Shown piece by piece: positions 1 through 9,959 of a stretch of 64,000 nucleotides of DNA. Origin of the DNA: Mycolicibacterium porcinum (lineage in GTDB: Bacteria > Actinomycetota > Actinomycetes > Mycobacteriales > Mycobacteriaceae); the NCBI GenBank assembly GCA_002086835.1, contig MVIG01000003.1:310001-374000 (forward strand). Direction: 5' to 3'. The notes under the pieces were generated by a model, which saw nothing but the letters and a program-made list of their open reading frames with translations, had not been told where the DNA came from and made no database searches. The translations under genes and the position numbers were made by a program. Position 1 is the stretch's first letter. Each line of letters opens with the position of its first letter.

Positions 1-661
1 ACGAGATGTGGCGGGCCTCCTCGGCGACGTGGATCGCCATCACCCGCTCCATGATCGGATGCAGGGCCTTGCCCTCGCGCAGCACGTTCTTCTGCGTGTG
101 ATCGATGGGCTCTTCACCGGCGAGGACACCGAAGAAGAACGGAATCGGCAGCGGGCCTGCGGCCAGCGGGATGAGCGGCTGCAGCCACTTGAGCAGCCGC
201 GGCATGCCCGGCACATCCATGCCGATCCGGTTCACCATCTCCTGGAACATCAGGGTGTGGTTGCACTCCTCGACGGATTCGTGCAGGCAGTACCGGTATT
301 CCGGCGAGCCGTTGGGCACCCAGAACGAGTACTCCATCAGGCCGCGGATCAGGATGTTCTCGAAGTGCAGGCCGACCTTGGCGACGTTGGCCTGGCGCCA
401 CATGCCGATCTCGATCTGCCGCTCGACCGGCTGGGCCTGGTACCACGCGTGCCCGCCCATCGGGTCGGTCGCAGGCAGGATCCAGCGCGGATCGTTCGGG
501 ATCACCGCGAACTCCGGCGAATCCCAGTCGATGTCCTTGTACGGGTTGAAGTTGCGCCGCACCGAGCCCTCGGACAGCGTGGAGAGCATCTCGACGTACT
601 GGGTGTCATCGCTGACGTCCATGTTCTTGCGCCAACGCCTGACCATCTTGGTCCGAGCCAT
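1..661 (-). CDS. AurF-like diiron oxygenase, partial (C-terminus outside window)
   Basis: The first 220 residues, read on the minus strand from an ATG at 659-661 with a GAGAGG ribosome site just upstream. Two EExxH motifs end at about His135 (ESVEECNH) and His218 (AEEARH), with a further Glu at about 101. This carboxylate/His pattern is that of the AurF (p-aminobenzoate N-oxygenase) ferritin-like diiron family, which oxidises amino or other substrates with O2. An AurF-like gene (Rv0885) lies beside serC in M. tuberculosis, so position supports the call. The physiological substrate is unknown. The gene is divergent from map across about 120 bp, and its 3' end lies beyond base 1. Confidence 0.85.
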   Translation of the reverse strand, partial: MARTKMVRRWRKNMDVSDDTQYVEMLSTLSEGSVRRNFNPYKDIDWDSPEFAVIPNDPRWILPATDPMGGHAWYQAQPVERQIEIGMWRQANVAKVGLHFENILIRGLMEYSFWVPNGSPEYRYCLHESVEECNHTLMFQEMVNRIGMDVPGMPRLLKWLQPLIPLAAGPLPIPFFFGVLAGEEPIDHTQKNVLREGKALHPIMERVMAIHVAEEARHIS

Positions 662-783
662 GTTGCAGACCTCTCTATACTCGTCTGAGGTTTACATCTA
701 CCCACTTGTTGTACAAACGGTACCGCAGGTATCGAGTAAAAGTCCATGCCTGATTCCATAAGTTTGCCGACAGGTGGCCGCCC

Positions 784-1536
784 GTGTTCGCCCTGAAGAC
801 CGAAGCCCAGGTAGAGGCGATGGCCGCGGCCGGCGCTGTGGTGGCCGACACACTCCGCACACTTGCTACAGAGGCCGCAGAAGGCCACACCACCGCCGAT
901 CTCGACCGGATCGCCGCCGAAATCCTGGCCGCCCACGGCGCCACGTCACCGTTCCTCGACTACCACCCGCGCTGGGCATCCAGCCCGTTCCCGGCAGTGC
1001 TGTGTGTGAGCGTCAACGACGCCGTGGTGCACGGCATCCCCGACGGCACCGTCCTGGCCGACGGCGACCTGGTGTCGGTGGACTTCGGGGCGACCCTGAA
1101 CGGCTGGTGCGGCGACGCCGCCCGCAGCTTCGTGATCGGCACACCCCGGCCCGCCGATGCCGCACTGATCGAGGCGACGGACGCGGCGCTGGCCGCCGGG
1201 ATCGCCGCGGCGCGGCCCGGCAACACATTGGGCGACATCGGTCACGCCATCGCCACGGTGGCCCGGGAGGCCGGGTACGGCCTGCTCGCCAACCACGGCG
1301 GGCACGGCATCGGCCGCACCATGCACGAAGCACCGCACGTCCCCAACTCGGGACGGCCCGGCGAGGGCATGGCCTTGCAGCCCGGCCTGGTGATCGCGAT
1401 CGAACCGATGCTGATCGCCGACGGCACCACGGGCTACGTCCACGACCCCGACGGGTGGACACTGCGCAGCGCCACCGGGGCCCGCGCCGCCCACAGCGAG
1501 CACACTGTGGCCGTCACCACTGCCGGTGCCCGAATT

Positions 1537-1548
<12 letters not shown>
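784..1548 (+). CDS. map: type I methionine aminopeptidase-like protein (M24)
   Basis: 254 residues from a GTG start. Removes initiator Met from nascent proteins in the cytosol, if active as the family suggests. The pita-bread fold ligands are visible: Asp100 (VDFG), Asp111 (GDAA), His174 (GGHGIG), Glu207 (AIEP) and Glu239 (SEHT), plus the substrate-binding His83 in HGIPD. All five metal ligands are present, so activity is expected. The length is that of the short, bacterial class without an N-terminal zinc extension. It lies 22 bp upstream of serC on the same strand, but serC has its own promoter. Mycobacteria usually carry more than one map gene, so this may not be the essential copy. Confidence 0.9.
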
Positions 1549-2677
<1,129 letters not shown>

Positions 2678-2769
2678 GCAAACCTTCATTTCCGGAGGTC
2701 TTCCGCCAGCGTGTCAGCCCGGTAACGGGCGGATAACGCAGTAGGGTTCGCGCAGGAGGTTTGGTCGGT

Positions 2770-3594
2770 ATGCGAGAACTCAGAGTCGTTGGCTTGAACG
2801 TAGACGGCAGGCGCATCATCTGTGAATCCGACGACTCCGCCAAGGACATGTTCAGCTTGCGTGTCGATGACCGGCTCCGCGCAGCGATGCGTGGTGACAA
2901 GGTCGCCTCGAATCAGACCGAGAGCGATATAGAGGTGCAGAACGTGCTGCGACCCAAGGAGATTCAGGCAAAGATTCGCGCCGGAGCGTCGGTCGAGCAG
3001 TTGGCCGAAGCCGCCGGGGTGCCTGTCGAGCGGGTCGAACGGTTTGCCCACCCGGTGTTGCTGGAACGCGCCCGTGCCGCTGAGCTGGCCACCGCGGCGC
3101 ATCCGGTGCTGGCCGACGGACCCGCGGTGCTGACGCTACTGGAAACCGTCACCCAGGCCCTGGTGGCGCGTGGCCTCGACCCCGATTCGACCGCCTGGGA
3201 CGCCTGGCGCAACGAGGACAGCCGCTGGACCGTGCAGCTGGCGTGGAAGGCCGGCCGGTCGGACAACGTCGCGCACTTCCGGTACAGCCCCGGAGCTCAT
3301 GGCGGCACCGTCGCCGCCTCGGACGACGCGGCCCGTCAGCTGATCAACCCCGATTTCAGTCGTCCGCTGCGCCCCGTCGCCGCGGTGCCGCACCTGTTCG
3401 ACCATCACGAACCCCACGAGGTCCAGGAAACCCCGGCCGCCGCGGTACCCGATCAGTTCAGCCGACCGGCCGAACCGGAACCCGCGCCTGCTCCCCCGGC
3501 ACCGGCACCCAAGCGCAGCCGCAAGGCGCGTCCGGCGGTTCCCGCCTGGGAGGACGTGCTGCTGGGCGTGCGGTCGTCGGGCACCCAGCCCTGA
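2770..3594 (+). CDS. sepH: septation protein SepH (DUF3071)
   Basis: 274 residues. SepH is an actinobacterial cell-division protein that binds FtsZ and promotes its assembly. The N-terminal DUF3071 region (about 1-200) begins MRELRVVGLN and contains a helix-turn-helix-like segment (about 65-90, IRAGASVEQLAEAAG). The C-terminus (about 225-274) is a Pro/Ala-rich, probably disordered tail ending near basic residues. Start chosen at the ATG 10 nt downstream of a strong AGGAGG (2754-2759). An in-frame TTG at 2761 sits too close to that site. M. tuberculosis Rv0883c is the positional counterpart. A 20-bp hairpin follows 15 bp after the stop. Confidence 0.93.
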   Translation: MRELRVVGLNVDGRRIICESDDSAKDMFSLRVDDRLRAAMRGDKVASNQTESDIEVQNVLRPKEIQAKIRAGASVEQLAEAAGVPVERVERFAHPVLLERARAAELATAAHPVLADGPAVLTLLETVTQALVARGLDPDSTAWDAWRNEDSRWTVQLAWKAGRSDNVAHFRYSPGAHGGTVAASDDAARQLINPDFSRPLRPVAAVPHLFDHHEPHEVQETPAAAVPDQFSRPAEPEPAPAPPAPAPKRSRKARPAVPAWEDVLLGVRSSGTQP

Positions 3595-3609
3595 TCGCTT
3601 TCGAGCGAT

Positions 3610-3652
3610 TTGTGCACGGTTTTCCGCGGTAGCCGCGGAAAATCGTGCACAA
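3610..3652. terminator. 20-bp inverted repeat after sepH
   Basis: Arms 3610-3629 and 3633-3652 pair over 20 positions with one G-U type mismatch and a 3-nt loop (TAG). There is no T-run, so if it ends sepH transcription it is of the U-tract-less kind common in mycobacteria. The right arm contains the GTG start of the following truncated methyltransferase, so the hairpin lies at the boundary where that gene lost its 5' end. Confidence 0.6.
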
Positions 3653-4397
3653 GCCTTCAGTCAACCGAAGTGTGGCCGACGGTGCCGACGAGCCGCTCGA
3701 TCCGCATGTCATCGCCGACGGCATGGCCATCCGCACCCGCTACTTCGACGATTTCTTCCTGAGCGCTGTGCAAGCGGGCATCCGCCAGGCCGTCATCCTG
3801 GCCTCCGGGCTGGATGCCCGCGCCTACCGGCTGCCCTGGCCTGCCGGGATGACGGTGTTCGAACTCGATCAGCCAGCCGTCATCGAGTTCAAGGGCCGGG
3901 CACTCGCCGATTTGGGCGCTGCGCCTGCCGCACAGTTGCATGCCATCGGCATCGACCTACGCCACGACTGGCCGGCCGCGCTGCGCGCTCGTGGCTTCGA
4001 CCCGCAGGCCCCGACCGCGTGGATCGCCGAGGGGCTGCTCGGCTACCTGCCTCCCGAAGCCCAGGACCAGCTGTTCGACAACATCACCGCGCTCAGCGCA
4101 CCGGGCAGCCGCGTCGCCACCGATTGGATGGCCGGGCACTCCGCGCTGGCCGAGGAGCGGGTCCGGACGCTCACCGATCACCAGCGCGAACAGGGCCTGG
4201 AGCTGGGCGATCTGTCAGACCTGATCTTCGAGGGCGACCGCAACGCCGTGGCGGACTACCTGGCCGCAACCGGCTGGCAACCCGAAACCACGACCGCCGA
4301 AAGGACGTTCGCGGTCCACGGCAGGCCCTTCCGCCGCGACGAGGCCGTCGCCGGGCTGCTCGACGCCAACTACACCGCGGCAGAACTGGTGGCCTGA
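3645..4397 (+). pseudogene. class I SAM methyltransferase (TIGR00027/LCM type), 5'-truncated
   Basis: 250 residues from a GTG. Clear match to the mycobacterial 'S-adenosyl-methionine-dependent methyltransferase' family: [25 protein letters not shown] (SAM motif I, about 45-60), FELDQP (acidic loop), [10 protein letters not shown]. Family members are about 300 residues and start with some 80 residues before RTRYFDD, including a GATA-type motif. Here only about 25 precede it. The missing part is replaced by the 3610-3652 hairpin, and the preceding gene ends at 3594, so no upstream exon can exist. Either a remnant or a shortened functional enzyme; no Shine-Dalgarno is evident before the GTG. The substrate is unknown for the family. 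Confidence 0.7.
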
Positions 4398-4409
4398 GCC
4401 GCGGTCCGG

Positions 4410-4685
4410 TCAGCCCTGGGTCAACCCGATCGCCAGGAGCACCAGCCAGCCGCCGGCCACGCCGACCCCCGAGCCGAGCACGAACCAGCGCCACACCGGC
4501 CGGTGCCGCCAGCCCCAGACCGTCGGCGCCAGGCCACCGACGGCGACCATGTTCAGCCCGATCGCCAGCAGCGGGTGCACCCGCAGCAGCCCGACGCCGA
4601 GCACCACGATGGCCGCGCCGAGCACGGCGGCCACGAACGCGGCCACCGTCAGGCCGGTACCCCACGGCGTCGAATCGTCGGTCAC
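4410..4685 (-). CDS. DUF2537 small membrane protein
   Basis: 91 residues from a GTG start. Three hydrophobic segments (about 9-32, 38-58, 66-88) separated by short basic loops indicate a small integral membrane protein. It corresponds in position and type to Rv0882 of M. tuberculosis. It is the last gene of a minus-strand operon after the MarR regulator and the SpoU methylase (20-bp gap). No catalytic motif is visible and the function is unknown. Confidence 0.8.
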   Translation of the reverse strand: MTDDSTPWGTGLTVAAFVAAVLGAAIVVLGVGLLRVHPLLAIGLNMVAVGGLAPTVWGWRHRPVWRWFVLGSGVGVAGGWLVLLAIGLTQG

Positions 4686-4705
4686 GGAGTCAATCTAACG
4701 CGACA

Positions 4706-5527
4706 TCAGCCCCCGAGCCTGACACGTTCGTAGAAGGCCAGCGCCGCGGCAGTGGCGACGTTGAGCGAATCGGTGCCACGTGACATCGGGATGCGCACCC
4801 GCACGTCGCTGGCCCGCATGGTGTGCTCGGTCAGGCCCGGGCCCTCGGCGCCGACCAGGATCGCCACCCGCTCGCCTTCGAGCTGTGACATCGCCTCGGA
4901 CAGCGTCGCGGCAGCCGGATCGGGCGTCATCGCCAGGAGCCGAAACCCATTGTCCCGCAACAGACCAAGATCACTTGGCCAGGATGCGGCGCGCGCGAAC
5001 GGCACCAGCAGGGCGTGCCCCATCGACACCCGCACGGCCCGTCGGTACAGCGGATCGGCACACCCGGCGCCGAACACCACCGCGTCGACCGAGAGCCCGG
5101 CGGCGTTGCGGAAGATCGACCCGAGATTCTCGTGGTCGTTGACGCCTTCGAGCACCGCCACCGTGCGCGCGCCGGAAATCACCTCGGCGACCGACAACTC
5201 GGGGGCCCGCGAAGCCGACGCCAGCACGCCGCGGTTGAGGTGGAACCCGACCGCGGCGGCCATCACGTCGGCACTGGTCCGGTAGAACGGCACGTCCACA
5301 CCCTCGAGGTCGGCGGCCAGTTCCGTCAGGCGGCGGTCGGTGCCGAGCAGCGCGCGCGGCACGAACCGGGAGGCCAGCATGCGCTGCGCCACAAGGACGC
5401 CCTCGGCGATCACCAGCCCCTTGCCGCTGGGCAGATCGGGCCGGCGGTCCACGCTGTTGAGGTCACGGAAGTCGTCCAACCGGGAATCGGCCGGGTCGTC
5501 GATATCGATTACCTGCAGCAGACTCAC
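4706..5527 (-). CDS. TrmH/SpoU family RNA 2'-O-methyltransferase
   Basis: 273 residues. The SPOUT knot motifs are all present near the C-terminus: [13 protein letters not shown] (motif 1, about 150), VGAEGPGLT (motif 2) and [17 protein letters not shown] (motif 3). The N-terminal 100 residues resemble a SpoU substrate-binding domain. Predicted to 2'-O-methylate a ribose in rRNA or tRNA using SAM; the target nucleotide cannot be assigned. Its GTG start overlaps the stop of the MarR gene (GTGA, 5524-5527), so the two are translationally coupled. Positional counterpart of Rv0881. Confidence 0.92.
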   Translation of the reverse strand: MSLLQVIDIDDPADSRLDDFRDLNSVDRRPDLPSGKGLVIAEGVLVAQRMLASRFVPRALLGTDRRLTELAADLEGVDVPFYRTSADVMAAAVGFHLNRGVLASASRAPELSVAEVISGARTVAVLEGVNDHENLGSIFRNAAGLSVDAVVFGAGCADPLYRRAVRVSMGHALLVPFARAASWPSDLGLLRDNGFRLLAMTPDPAAATLSEAMSQLEGERVAILVGAEGPGLTEHTMRASDVRVRIPMSRGTDSLNVATAAALAFYERVRLGG

Positions 5528-5955
5528 GCGCCTTCGAGAACCATCGCCGACATCAGGTCGGTCGCAGTGACCAGGGTCTGACGTTCATCGGGATCCAACC
5601 GCGACAGCTGCGCCTTGAGCCACTCCTGGCTGGCCTTGCGCTCGGCCTCGACCAGGGTCATCCCGGCCGGCGAGGCCGACACCACGATCTGGCGGCCGTC
5701 CACCGGATGCGCGGCACGTGCCACCAGCCCCTGCTCAGCCAGTGAGGCGATCACCCGGGTCATCGACGGCGGGCGCACCCGCTCACGCACGGCCAGGGCA
5801 CCCGGCGTCATCGCCCCCTCCTTGGCCAAGGTGGCCAGCGCCGAGAACTGGGTCAGCGAAACCGGGGATTCCGCACGCCGCGTACGTAATTGACGTGCCA
5901 GACGGACAACTGCCAGAGCCAGATCGTTCGCGAGACGCGCCTCCGGATCTTTCAC
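5524..5955 (-). CDS. MarR family transcriptional regulator
   Basis: 143 residues from GTG 5953-5955, the length of the M. tuberculosis counterpart Rv0880. Winged-helix DNA-binding region at about 35-100: [34 protein letters not shown] (recognition helix) and a wing with [13 protein letters not shown]. The flanking helices form the dimer interface. It is first in the operon MarR-SpoU-DUF2537 and divergent from the DUF2530 gene across an 85-bp region, where it probably autoregulates. No effector can be predicted. Longer in-frame openings upstream run antisense through the neighbouring genes and are not used. Confidence 0.9.
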   Translation of the reverse strand: MKDPEARLANDLALAVVRLARQLRTRRAESPVSLTQFSALATLAKEGAMTPGALAVRERVRPPSMTRVIASLAEQGLVARAAHPVDGRQIVVSASPAGMTLVEAERKASQEWLKAQLSRLDPDERQTLVTATDLMSAMVLEGA

Positions 5956-6040
5956 ATCGGAAATAGTACTGAGACCGACGGAGTAAAGGGCTAAAACCAA
6001 GACCAATGAATCCCCACCCCATCGGATACTTTGGTCACCG

Positions 6041-6304
6041 ATGACCGAGGACACCAACGACTCGCCGGAGCCCCAGCCCCCGGCCCTGCCCGCCGCGCTG
6101 CTGGAACCGTGGCCGGTGATCGTCGTGATCGCCACCGGCTGGCTGATCGCCACCGTCGTGGCCTTCACCGTCAGCGATCTGCAACACTGGCGGCCGTTCA
6201 CACTCGCCGGACTGGCAATCGGCGTTCTCGGCACGACCATCTTTCTGATCCAGCGCCGTGCGGTGCGCCGCGGATCCCGCGGCGCACAGAGCGGATTGAC
6301 CTGA
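6041..6304 (+). CDS. DUF2530 small membrane protein
   Basis: 87 residues. Pro-rich N-terminus followed by two membrane segments (about 24-45 and 52-70) and a basic C-terminal tail ([10 protein letters not shown]), suggesting both ends in the cytoplasm. Counterpart of Rv0879c. A TACTTT -10-like hexamer (6027-6032) places +1 next to the ATG, so the mRNA may be leaderless. Function unknown. Confidence 0.82.
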   Translation: MTEDTNDSPEPQPPALPAALLEPWPVIVVIATGWLIATVVAFTVSDLQHWRPFTLAGLAIGVLGTTIFLIQRRAVRRGSRGAQSGLT

Positions 6305-6313
6305 GGAGACACC

Positions 6314-6766
6314 ATGGCCGCACCCCTGCTGCAAGCCACCATCGACATCGACGCACCGGTCGAAAAGGTGTGGGGGCTGATCTCTGACCTGAGCCGCATG
6401 CCGCAGTGGAGCCCGCAGTGCCGGTACATGAAGCCCCTCGGCCCGCTGCGTCCGGGAACCCGCACATTCAATTTGAACCGGCGCAAGTTCGTGTTCTGGC
6501 CCACCACGTCACGGCTCACCGAGGTCGTCGACAACCAGCGGCTGGCGTTTCTGGTGGAAGGCAACAACACCATCTGGAGCTATGAACTGGAACCGACCGA
6601 CACCGGCACCCGGGTGACCGAATCCCGGCACGCCGAGAACGGCACCACGGCGGTCTCCAACGCTCTGGTCGGTGCGTTGTTCGGCGGAGTCCCCAGCTTC
6701 GAGGACGAACTGGTGGACGGCATGCAGGCGTCGCTGGCGCGGATCAAGGCCGCGGCCGAGAACTGA
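6314..6766 (+). CDS. SRPBCC (polyketide cyclase/dehydrase-like) protein
   Basis: 150 residues. Begins with the typical START/Bet v1-like strand [25 protein letters not shown] and ends with a long C-terminal helix. These small helix-grip proteins bind hydrophobic ligands; the ligand here is unknown. The ATG is preceded by GAGGAG. It follows the DUF2530 gene by 9 bp and is probably cotranscribed with it. M. tuberculosis has a PPE gene near this point, so this gene starts a short lineage-specific segment. Confidence 0.85.
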   Translation: MAAPLLQATIDIDAPVEKVWGLISDLSRMPQWSPQCRYMKPLGPLRPGTRTFNLNRRKFVFWPTTSRLTEVVDNQRLAFLVEGNNTIWSYELEPTDTGTRVTESRHAENGTTAVSNALVGALFGGVPSFEDELVDGMQASLARIKAAAEN

Positions 6767-6891
6767 GCCCGCACCGGCTCTGAATTCGTTGGCGCTCAGA
6801 CTGTTTCCCATCGAAAGTACCTGTGACCCGCATCGATTCGGGTAGCTGACTACTCTAGGCGGCCGCTGCGCCCGGCCAGAGGATGACAGCC

Positions 6892-8322
6892 ATGGTCAAA
6901 CTCGGTGAGCACGCATTGGTTCTCGGCGGGAGTATCAGCGGCCTGTTCGCCGCTAGGGTGCTCTCCGACTTCTACGACACCGTCACGGTCGTCGAACGCG
7001 ACGAACTGTCCGAGGACCCGGTCCATCGCCGGGGCGTTCCGCAGGGCAGGCACGTGCACGCCCTGTTGGCGCAGGGAGCGCGGACAACGCGGGAGCTCTT
7101 TCCCGGGGTGCTCGACGATGTGGTGGCCGAGGGCGCCCCCGTCTGGGACGACGGCGAACTGTCGCGCTTCCACATTTGCTACGGCGGGCACCTCATGCTG
7201 CGGTCGGGCAAGGCACCGGGCACCGCGGCCGACTACCGGGACATGGCGCTCTACCAGCCGAGCAGGCCGTTGCTGGAATGCCACATCCGGCGCAGGCTGG
7301 CAGCCATCGACAATGTCACGATCCTCGGCGGCCAGGACGTGGCCGAACTGACCTCCACGGCGGATCGCGAACGGATCACCGGCGCGCGCATCGTCGACCG
7401 AGCCACCGGGGCGGGACGAGAGCTGACGGCCGACCTCACCATGGACGCCAGGGGCCGCGCCGCACACACGCCGGCCTGCCTCGAACGGCTCGGCTACGGA
7501 CGCCCGGTCGAGGACCGCATCGTCATGCACACCACGTACGTCAGCCAAGCCATGCGGATCCCGCCGGGCGCGCTCGAGGAGATGCTCGTCATCATCAGCC
7601 CCGTGCCCGGCCGGCCGACCGGGATGTTCCTGTTCAGCTACGAGAACGACGTGTCGATCTTCACCGCCCACGGAATGCTGGGGCACGAGCCGCCGCGCGA
7701 TCTGGCGGGGATGATCTCGTACGTCGAGGAATTCGCGCCTCCGCATCTGGTCGCCGCCCTGCGGGCGGGCGAGCCCGTCGGCCCGGTGGTCCAGCACCGG
7801 TTGCCCTCCAGTCAATGGCGGCGCTACGACAAGATGCGACGATTCCCCGCCGGCCTGCTGGTCTGCGGCGACGCGATGTGCAGCTTCAATCCCATCTACG
7901 GGCAGGGGATGTCGGTGGCTGCGATGGACGCGGTGGCCCTGCGAGACAGCTTGCGCGGCGGCACGGCGGACCTGTCCCGGCGGTACTTCCGTGCCGCGGC
8001 CAAATCGATCGGCTTGGCCTGGGGCCTGGCCGCCGGATCTGATTTGGCCTTTCCCGAAGTGGAAGGACATCGCACCCGGTCGATGCGGTTGACCGGCCGC
8101 TACGTCGAACGGATCCTCGCCGCGTGCGAGACCGACGCCGACGTGCACGCGCAGTTCTTCCGGGTCACCGGCTTGGTCGACCCGCCGGCACGGCTGTTTC
8201 ATCCGGGGTTCGTCTATCGGGTGGCCCGAGCCAATCACCGTCGCCGCCAACGTGGTTCGCAGCCGCGGCACGACCGATTCGCCGCCCCGGAACTGGCGCG
8301 GCGTGATGGGATGCCTACATGA
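6892..8322 (+). CDS. FAD-dependent oxidoreductase (monooxygenase-like)
   Basis: 476 residues. The N-terminal Rossmann fold has LVLGGSISGLFAARVL, a GxGxxG variant (GGSISG), and ERDEL as the ribose-binding acidic end. A second FAD motif, CGDAMCSFNPIYGQGMSVAAMDA (split here at about 330-352), is the GD motif of group A flavin monooxygenases and geranylgeranyl-reductase-like enzymes. Start chosen at ATG 6892, 9 nt after AGAGG; the ATG at 6883 abuts that site. The stop overlaps the next start (ATGA), so it is coupled to the alpha/beta hydrolase. A combined oxidation/hydrolysis step is likely, substrate unknown. Confidence 0.85.
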   Translation: MVKLGEHALVLGGSISGLFAARVLSDFYDTVTVVERDELSEDPVHRRGVPQGRHVHALLAQGARTTRELFPGVLDDVVAEGAPVWDDGELSRFHICYGGHLMLRSGKAPGTAADYRDMALYQPSRPLLECHIRRRLAAIDNVTILGGQDVAELTSTADRERITGARIVDRATGAGRELTADLTMDARGRAAHTPACLERLGYGRPVEDRIVMHTTYVSQAMRIPPGALEEMLVIISPVPGRPTGMFLFSYENDVSIFTAHGMLGHEPPRDLAGMISYVEEFAPPHLVAALRAGEPVGPVVQHRLPSSQWRRYDKMRRFPAGLLVCGDAMCSFNPIYGQGMSVAAMDAVALRDSLRGGTADLSRRYFRAAAKSIGLAWGLAAGSDLAFPEVEGHRTRSMRLTGRYVERILAACETDADVHAQFFRVTGLVDPPARLFHPGFVYRVARANHRRRQRGSQPRHDRFAAPELARRDGMPT

Positions 8323-9065
8323 CGATCGTCCTGGTGCACGGCAATCCGGAGACCGACGCGATCTGGGGGCCGCTTGTCGATGCTCTCGGTCGCGATGACG
8401 TGACCCGGCTGTCTCCACCCGGGTTCGGTGCCCCGCTCCCCGACGGGTTCCCGGCCACCTACCTCGCCTACCGGGATTGGCTCGAAGCAGAACTCGAATC
8501 CATCGGCGAGCCCGTCGATCTGCTCGGTCACGACTGGGGCGGCGGGCACGCGATGAACCTCGTGATGCATCGCCCCGAACTCGTGCGCAGCTGGGCCAGC
8601 GACGTCGTCGGCTTGTTCGATCCCGACTACGTCTGGCACGACCTCGCCCAGGTGTGGCAGACGCCCGACGAGGGTGAGCAGTTGGTGGAGACCATGCTGG
8701 GCGGATCGGTGGCAGACCGCGCCGCCCAGATGGCCGCGCTGGACATACCCCTCGACGTCGCGACATCGATCGCCACGGCCCAGGGACCGGACATGGGCCG
8801 GGCGATCCTGGCCCTGTATCGCTCGGCGCGGCAGCCCGCGATGGCCGAAGCGGGACGCGGTTTGGACCGCGCGCAGGCACGGCCCGGACTCTCGCTGCTG
8901 GCTACCGAAGATCCCTACATCGGTTCCGCCGAGATCCGGCATCGCGCAGCCGAGCGGGCCGGTGCCCGTACCGAAGTGCTCGAAGGGCTCGGGCACTGGT
9001 GGATGGTTCAGGACCCCGCACGCGCCGCAGAGGTGCTCACCCGTTTCTGGGACAGCGTCGGCTAG
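8319..9065 (+). CDS. alpha/beta hydrolase with Asp nucleophile (epoxide hydrolase/dehalogenase type)
   Basis: 248 residues. The oxyanion region is VHGNPET (about 6), and the nucleophile elbow is GHDWGGG (about 69-75), with Asp where esterases have Ser. This is characteristic of epoxide hydrolases and haloalkane dehalogenases. The acid is probably in LLATEDPY and the base is His in LGHWWM near the C-terminus. Coupled by ATGA to the upstream FAD oxidoreductase, so it may open an epoxide made by that enzyme; this is inference. It is somewhat shorter than the usual 280-300 residues. Confidence 0.82.
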   Translation: MTIVLVHGNPETDAIWGPLVDALGRDDVTRLSPPGFGAPLPDGFPATYLAYRDWLEAELESIGEPVDLLGHDWGGGHAMNLVMHRPELVRSWASDVVGLFDPDYVWHDLAQVWQTPDEGEQLVETMLGGSVADRAAQMAALDIPLDVATSIATAQGPDMGRAILALYRSARQPAMAEAGRGLDRAQARPGLSLLATEDPYIGSAEIRHRAAERAGARTEVLEGLGHWWMVQDPARAAEVLTRFWDSVG

Positions 9066-9077
9066 CGACCGATCCCG

Positions 9078-9881
9078 TCACTCGGCGGTGTCGAGCACGC
9101 CGTCGTCGTACGGCTCATACATTGGTGACCCGGTGCCCGGAGGCTGCGGTGTGTCCGAATGGGCCCCACAGCCGTACTCGGCCTCGACCACATGCCCGTC
9201 GGCAGACAAGTCGTTGGCGCACACCCCGAACATCGCACCCAGCGCGCCGCCGAGCGGCAGGTAGAAGCCACAGTCACGGCAGACGCGGCGCGTCGAGCGG
9301 GCCATCGCCGAACCGGGCCCGTAATCGCCGTCATGCCAACGCTGCGCTGCCTGCGCCCGGCCCCACTCACTGAGCACCTGGCGCCGGCCGAGACCGAGGT
9401 CGAGCGGTGCGTCGTCGATCAGGGGGTCCCCGGTAGCCACGTACCCCGGAACCAGACGAGGATCGTTGGGCGCCGGGGCCAGCAGATCGCCCGGCCCGAG
9501 GTCGCCCGGACGGATCCGGTCCTGCCACGGCACCCACTGCGGTGCCAGCAGCGCCGTCGGACCCGGAACCAGGACCAGCTCGCTGATGGTCGCGTGATCG
9601 GCGCCCGGGTAGGCCGCCACCACGACAGCCCACTGCCAGCCGCGGTAACCGGGCAGGTCAGCGAGGAATCGGTGCGTGGCCGAGGCGGCATCTTCGATGC
9701 TCACGCCCAGGTACTCGCCCACGGCGCCCTCGCCGCTGAACTCGATCAGTGCCGCGCGGGCCTGCTCGGCGGCACCCGAGAGCAGTGCCTCCTGTTCCGG
9801 CGAAGGTGCCGCCGGGCCGGTCTCCCGGTCGGATTCGTAGGCCTGCTCGGCTGGTTCGGTCACGCTTTCCATCGCCTCCAT
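9078..9881 (-). CDS. DUF3027 family protein with Cys-rich C-terminus
   Basis: 267 residues from ATG 9879-9881 (a second ATG lies three codons in). Conserved actinobacterial protein, counterpart of Rv0877. The central part contains PQWVPWQDRIRPGDLGPGD, a hallmark of the family. The C-terminus has CRDCGFYLP and later ANDLSADGHVVEAEYGCGAH, giving four Cys that could hold a zinc ion. Divergent from the MFS gene over about 80 bp. Function unknown. Very long in-frame extension upstream runs antisense to the MFS gene and is rejected. Confidence 0.85.
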   Translation of the reverse strand: MEAMESVTEPAEQAYESDRETGPAAPSPEQEALLSGAAEQARAALIEFSGEGAVGEYLGVSIEDAASATHRFLADLPGYRGWQWAVVVAAYPGADHATISELVLVPGPTALLAPQWVPWQDRIRPGDLGPGDLLAPAPNDPRLVPGYVATGDPLIDDAPLDLGLGRRQVLSEWGRAQAAQRWHDGDYGPGSAMARSTRRVCRDCGFYLPLGGALGAMFGVCANDLSADGHVVEAEYGCGAHSDTPQPPGTGSPMYEPYDDGVLDTAE

Positions 9882-9959
9882 AGTGCCTGATCGGGGCAAC
9901 CGCGGGCCACACCGGTCGCCTGTCGGCCGCAGGCACCCCGGATAAGAGAGAATCAGGGG

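Noticed and set aside
5956..6573. N-terminal extension of the MarR gene
   Set aside because: Antisense to DUF2530 and SRPBCC genes; the GTG at 5955 gives the family length.
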